This document shows positions 13,461 through 15,634 of a stretch of 15,634 nt of DNA, in pieces. Source of the stretch: Candidatus Dormiibacterota bacterium (lineage in GTDB: Bacteria > Chloroflexota > Dormibacteria > Aeolococcales > Aeolococcaceae); assembly GCA_003170875.1 (NCBI GenBank), contig PMYJ01000066.1, forward strand, positions 1 to 15,634, given 5' to 3'. Positions within the stretch are counted from its first letter, which is position 1. Each line of letters opens with the position of its first letter. The notes below the pieces were generated by a model. That model saw only the letters and a list, made by a program, of their open reading frames with translations, had not been told where the DNA came from and searched no databases. Made by a program: the position numbers and the translations under genes.

Positions 13461-15158
13461 ATGATGGCGGCCGCCGCTGAGAGCCTCACCCCCCCGCCTC
13501 ACGGTGGTCGTCTAGTGGCTGAGCGCCTCCGTGCCCACGCCGTCGAGGCGCTCTTCACCCTGGGGGGCGGCCATATCGTCGAGCTGCTGGACGGCTGTGT
13601 CGACGCCGGCGTTCGGGTCATCGGGCTGCGCCACGAGTGCGCCGTCACGATGGCGGCCGAGGGCTTCGCGCTCGCCACCGGTCGCGCCGGGGTCGCCGCG
13701 GTGACCGCCGGGCCCGGCTTCACCAACGCGCTCACGGGGTTCGCGGACGCCTCGGTCGGGAACGTGCCCCTGATCCTGATCGCCGGACGCACCGCGCTCA
13801 AGCGGCGCGGCCGGGGAGCGGTGCAGGACATCGACCAGGAGGGGATGCTCGCCCCGCTCGCGAAGTGGCGAGCGGTTGCCTTCAACACCCAGAGCCTCCA
13901 GCGCCTCACCGACGAGGCCTTCCATCAGGCGGCGAGCGGGCGCCCCGGGGCGGTCTACCTCGAGGTGCCTCACGACGTGTTCATGACCCGGATGGAGCCG
14001 GCGGCGGGACACTGGGGCTTTCCGGCGTCGCCGACCCGGTCGGCTGCCTCGCCGGGCGAGCTGGAGCGGGCGCTCGAGGCCCTCAAGGCCGCCTCCCGCC
14101 CCGTCGTGCTGGCCGGAAGCGGTAGCTTCTGGTCGGGCGCAGGCGAGGAGATCGCCGCATTCTGCGCCGCCGCCGAGATCCCAGTGACGACGACGAGCGC
14201 CGCTCGCGGCCTGGTGGCCGACTCGCACCCCTGGTGCCTCGGCTCCCTCGTCCACGCGGGTACCGCGGTCGCCTCGGCCGACTGCGTTCTGGTGCTGGGC
14301 AGCGCCTTCAACGGCAACCTCGTGTACGGCGGCCCGCCGCTCTTCAACGACGAGCAGCTGCTCATCCAGGTCGACATCGCCGGCGACCAGGTGGGCGGCA
14401 ACCGGCGCGCGGACATCGCCGTCCAGGGCGACGTCCGCGAGGTGGTGGCTCAGATGAGGCAGAGCGGCCTACGCAGCCGCTCCGGGCGTGCATGGCTAGA
14501 GCAGAGCCGCGAGCTCGTGGAGATCTCGCGCCAGATGTGGGACCAGCAGATCGACGACTACAAGGGAACGCTGGTGCACCCCGGTGCCCTGGTGCGCGAG
14601 GTCGCCAAGTTCGCACGCGAGGCGTGGAACGGAGCGTCCACCCTGGTGGCGGACGGCGGTGACACCCTCACGTGGGCGCTCGCGTACGCGGACGCGGAGG
14701 GGCCGGGACGGCTGCTCTCCACGACCACGGCACTCGGAACGCTCGGTGTCGGTCTGCCCTTCGCCCTGGCCGCCAAGCTGGCCCGGCCGGAGGAGCCCGT
14801 GGTGCTGGTCACCGGTGACGGCGCCTTCGGGCTCAGCGCCATGGAGATGGACACCGCGGCACGCCACCACCTGCCGGTCATCGTTGTCGTCGCCAACAAC
14901 TGCGGCTGGGGCGACGTCAGGCACCACCAGCGCGAGATGTACCACCGCGAGGTCGCAAGCGCCCTCGCCGACACGCGTTACGACCGGCTCGCCGAGGCGC
15001 TCGGCTGCCACGGGGAGCGCATCGAGCAACTCTCCGAGCTGCGTCCCGCTCTCGAGCGCGCGGCGAGCGCCGGCGGCCCCGCGCTGATCGACGTGCGCAC
15101 CGACCCCGACGTGCTCTCGGCGCTGCTCCGGGCGATGATGATGGTGGGGATCATGTAG
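13461..15158 (+). CDS. Thiamine-diphosphate-dependent enzyme, acetolactate synthase / 2-hydroxyacyl-CoA lyase-like
   Basis: This 565-residue protein shows the three-domain layout of the acetolactate synthase superfamily. The N-terminal Pyr domain (about 15-180) holds RHECAVTMAAEG with the cofactor-activating glutamate E59, then TAGPGFTNALTG. The middle domain (about 200-340) ends in QVDIAGDQVGGNRRADIAVQGDV. The C-terminal PP domain holds the magnesium-diphosphate motif GDGAFG (452-457) through NNCGWG (479-484). DIDQEGMLAPLAKW and the NN.GW ending of the PP motif are more like 2-hydroxyacyl-CoA lyases and ILVBL-type proteins than like biosynthetic IlvB. No small regulatory subunit gene or branched-chain pathway gene is nearby. 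Substrate therefore cannot be named. The start is ATG 13461 with GAGGA 6 bases upstream; a second in-frame ATG follows at once. The gene is divergent from hypF with 150 bp between. Confidence 0.85.
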   Translation: MMAAAAESLTPPPHGGRLVAERLRAHAVEALFTLGGGHIVELLDGCVDAGVRVIGLRHECAVTMAAEGFALATGRAGVAAVTAGPGFTNALTGFADASVGNVPLILIAGRTALKRRGRGAVQDIDQEGMLAPLAKWRAVAFNTQSLQRLTDEAFHQAASGRPGAVYLEVPHDVFMTRMEPAAGHWGFPASPTRSAASPGELERALEALKAASRPVVLAGSGSFWSGAGEEIAAFCAAAEIPVTTTSAARGLVADSHPWCLGSLVHAGTAVASADCVLVLGSAFNGNLVYGGPPLFNDEQLLIQVDIAGDQVGGNRRADIAVQGDVREVVAQMRQSGLRSRSGRAWLEQSRELVEISRQMWDQQIDDYKGTLVHPGALVREVAKFAREAWNGASTLVADGGDTLTWALAYADAEGPGRLLSTTTALGTLGVGLPFALAAKLARPEEPVVLVTGDGAFGLSAMEMDTAARHHLPVIVVVANNCGWGDVRHHQREMYHREVASALADTRYDRLAEALGCHGERIEQLSELRPALERAASAGGPALIDVRTDPDVLSALLRAMMMVGIM

Positions 15159-15159
15159 C

Positions 15160-15175
15160 CCTGCCGTTGGGCAGG
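15160..15175 (+). terminator. Hairpin directly after the thiamine enzyme stop codon
   Basis: CCTGCC (15160-15165) pairs with GGCAGG (15170-15175) across a 4-nt loop, starting two bases after the TAG stop. No T-run follows. Its position suggests transcription termination. Confidence 0.45.
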
Positions 15176-15301
15176 ACACGCGCGGCGATGGCCAGCAATA
15201 GCTTGACCCTTAGGGGCTGTCCGAGGATGCTGGCAGCATGGCCAATCATCCCGATCCGGTTTCCTTGCGGATGACGCCCGCCGCGCGGCCCTGATCACCT
15301 G

Positions 15302-15322
15302 GCCCCGCCGTTGTAACGGGGC
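15302..15322 (+). other. Inverted repeat upstream of the last gene
   Basis: GCCCCG (15302-15307) pairs with CGGGGC (15317-15322). Inside it, CCGTT and AACGG (15308-15312 and 15315-15319) form a competing dyad around GT, so two mutually exclusive folds are possible. It lies 16 bases before the ATG at 15338 and may be a leader structure or an operator. A 13-bp palindrome, ATGCTG-G-CAGCAT, lies further upstream at 15227-15239. Confidence 0.35.
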
Positions 15323-15337
15323 ACCTGAGCCTGTCGG

Positions 15338-15634
15338 ATGAGCCGTCACGTCTGCGTCCCCAAGGCGGATCCTCTCCGGGCCAAGCCCTGCAGTGCCTAC
15401 AACGTCCACGCGGAGCTCACTCCGGAATGCAGGCTGGAGTTCGCGCAGGCGCAGGAGCGTCTTCATCTGCTTGGACCCGGCCTGCTCTGCTGCCCTCCGG
15501 AGACCCTCCACGTGAGCGTCGCCTGCTTTCTCTCCGTCCGAGAGGATTACGGTGTCTCGAAGGATCTCTTGTGGGCTCGTCACGGGGTGGAGTGGGATGG
15601 ACGGCTACGAGAGATCGTCGCGGATCTAACACCA
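15338..15634 (+). CDS. N-terminal part of a possible 2H phosphoesterase / LigT-like protein (runs off window)
   Basis: The frame is open for 99 codons from ATG 15338 to the window edge, and an in-frame TGA at 15326-15328 bounds it upstream. The translation has a soluble, mixed alpha/beta look: YNVHAELTPE, a helix EFAQAQERLHLLG, then PETLHVSVACFL. The LHVSV segment after a predicted strand resembles the first HX(S/T)X motif of 2H phosphoesterases (2'-5' RNA ligase-like); the second motif would lie beyond the window. That family call is tentative. By hand count about 27 of the 99 codons end in A or T, clearly more than in the genes upstream, which fits a different origin or weak selection. No obvious Shine-Dalgarno precedes the ATG. 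An open frame this long could occur by chance in GC-rich DNA, but the protein-like pattern argues for a gene. Confidence 0.5.
   Translation, partial: MSRHVCVPKADPLRAKPCSAYNVHAELTPECRLEFAQAQERLHLLGPGLLCCPPETLHVSVACFLSVREDYGVSKDLLWARHGVEWDGRLREIVADLTP

Noticed and set aside
15213..15222. ggggctgtcc resembling the tip of an insertion sequence terminal repeat
   Set aside because: There is no matching inverted copy, transposase or target duplication in the window; ten bases are too few.
1..15634. CRISPR arrays, tRNA or rRNA genes, phage genes
   Set aside because: No regularly spaced repeats, cloverleaf-like sequence or phage-type proteins were seen on either strand by reading.

Overview
The window is about 15.6 kb of very GC-rich bacterial DNA. 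It is densely packed, with GTG starts, 4-bp stop/start overlaps and GC-biased third codon positions. The cydB-cydD-cydC order, the actinobacterial-looking ABC motifs (LSAGE/VSAGE instead of LSGGQ) and the Hyp proteins suggest an actinobacterium or a related high-GC soil lineage such as Dormibacterota or Chloroflexota. The lineage is an inference and cannot be fixed from this sequence alone.

Layout. (1) Positions 1-4052, plus strand: the 3' end of cydB (cytochrome bd oxidase subunit II), then cydD and cydC, the two halves of the ABC exporter needed for cytochrome bd assembly. All three are tightly coupled. (2) Positions 4144-5472, plus strand: an unusual protein joining an N-terminal hemerythrin-like (HHE) four-helix domain to a proline-dehydrogenase-like flavin barrel. 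The barrel lacks several residues that true proline dehydrogenases need. (3) Positions 5584-7134, minus strand: a membrane protein with about 12 helices and histidines inside the helices. I do not recognise it, but it is reminiscent of a haem-binding oxidase core. (4) Positions 7147-7533: a 387-bp divergent intergenic region with two strong dyads and a repeated octamer. (5) Positions 7534-10275, plus strand: four overlapping or nearly touching [NiFe]-hydrogenase maturation genes: an atypical hypC paralogue, a canonical hypC, hypD and hypE. (6) Positions 10323-11000, plus strand: a CvpA-family membrane protein. (7) Positions 11010-13310, minus strand: hypF, convergent with cvpA. Both stop codons lie in one hairpin. 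(8) Positions 13461-15158, plus strand: a thiamine-diphosphate enzyme resembling acetolactate synthase and 2-hydroxyacyl-CoA lyase. (9) Positions 15338 to the end: the 5' part of a gene with lower GC3, possibly a 2H phosphoesterase.

How it fits together. HypF and HypE make the cyanide ligand, and HypC and HypD assemble the Fe(CN)2CO unit of a [NiFe] hydrogenase. Neither the hydrogenase structural genes nor hypA/hypB are in the window. Cytochrome bd is a high-affinity quinol oxidase that could be the electron sink for such a hydrogenase. The HHE-flavin-barrel fusion and the histidine-rich membrane protein lie between the two modules. They are the best candidates for something undescribed, perhaps O2/NO sensing or redox chemistry tied to respiratory H2 oxidation. 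That link rests only on gene proximity. No CRISPR array, rRNA, tRNA or intact mobile element was seen.
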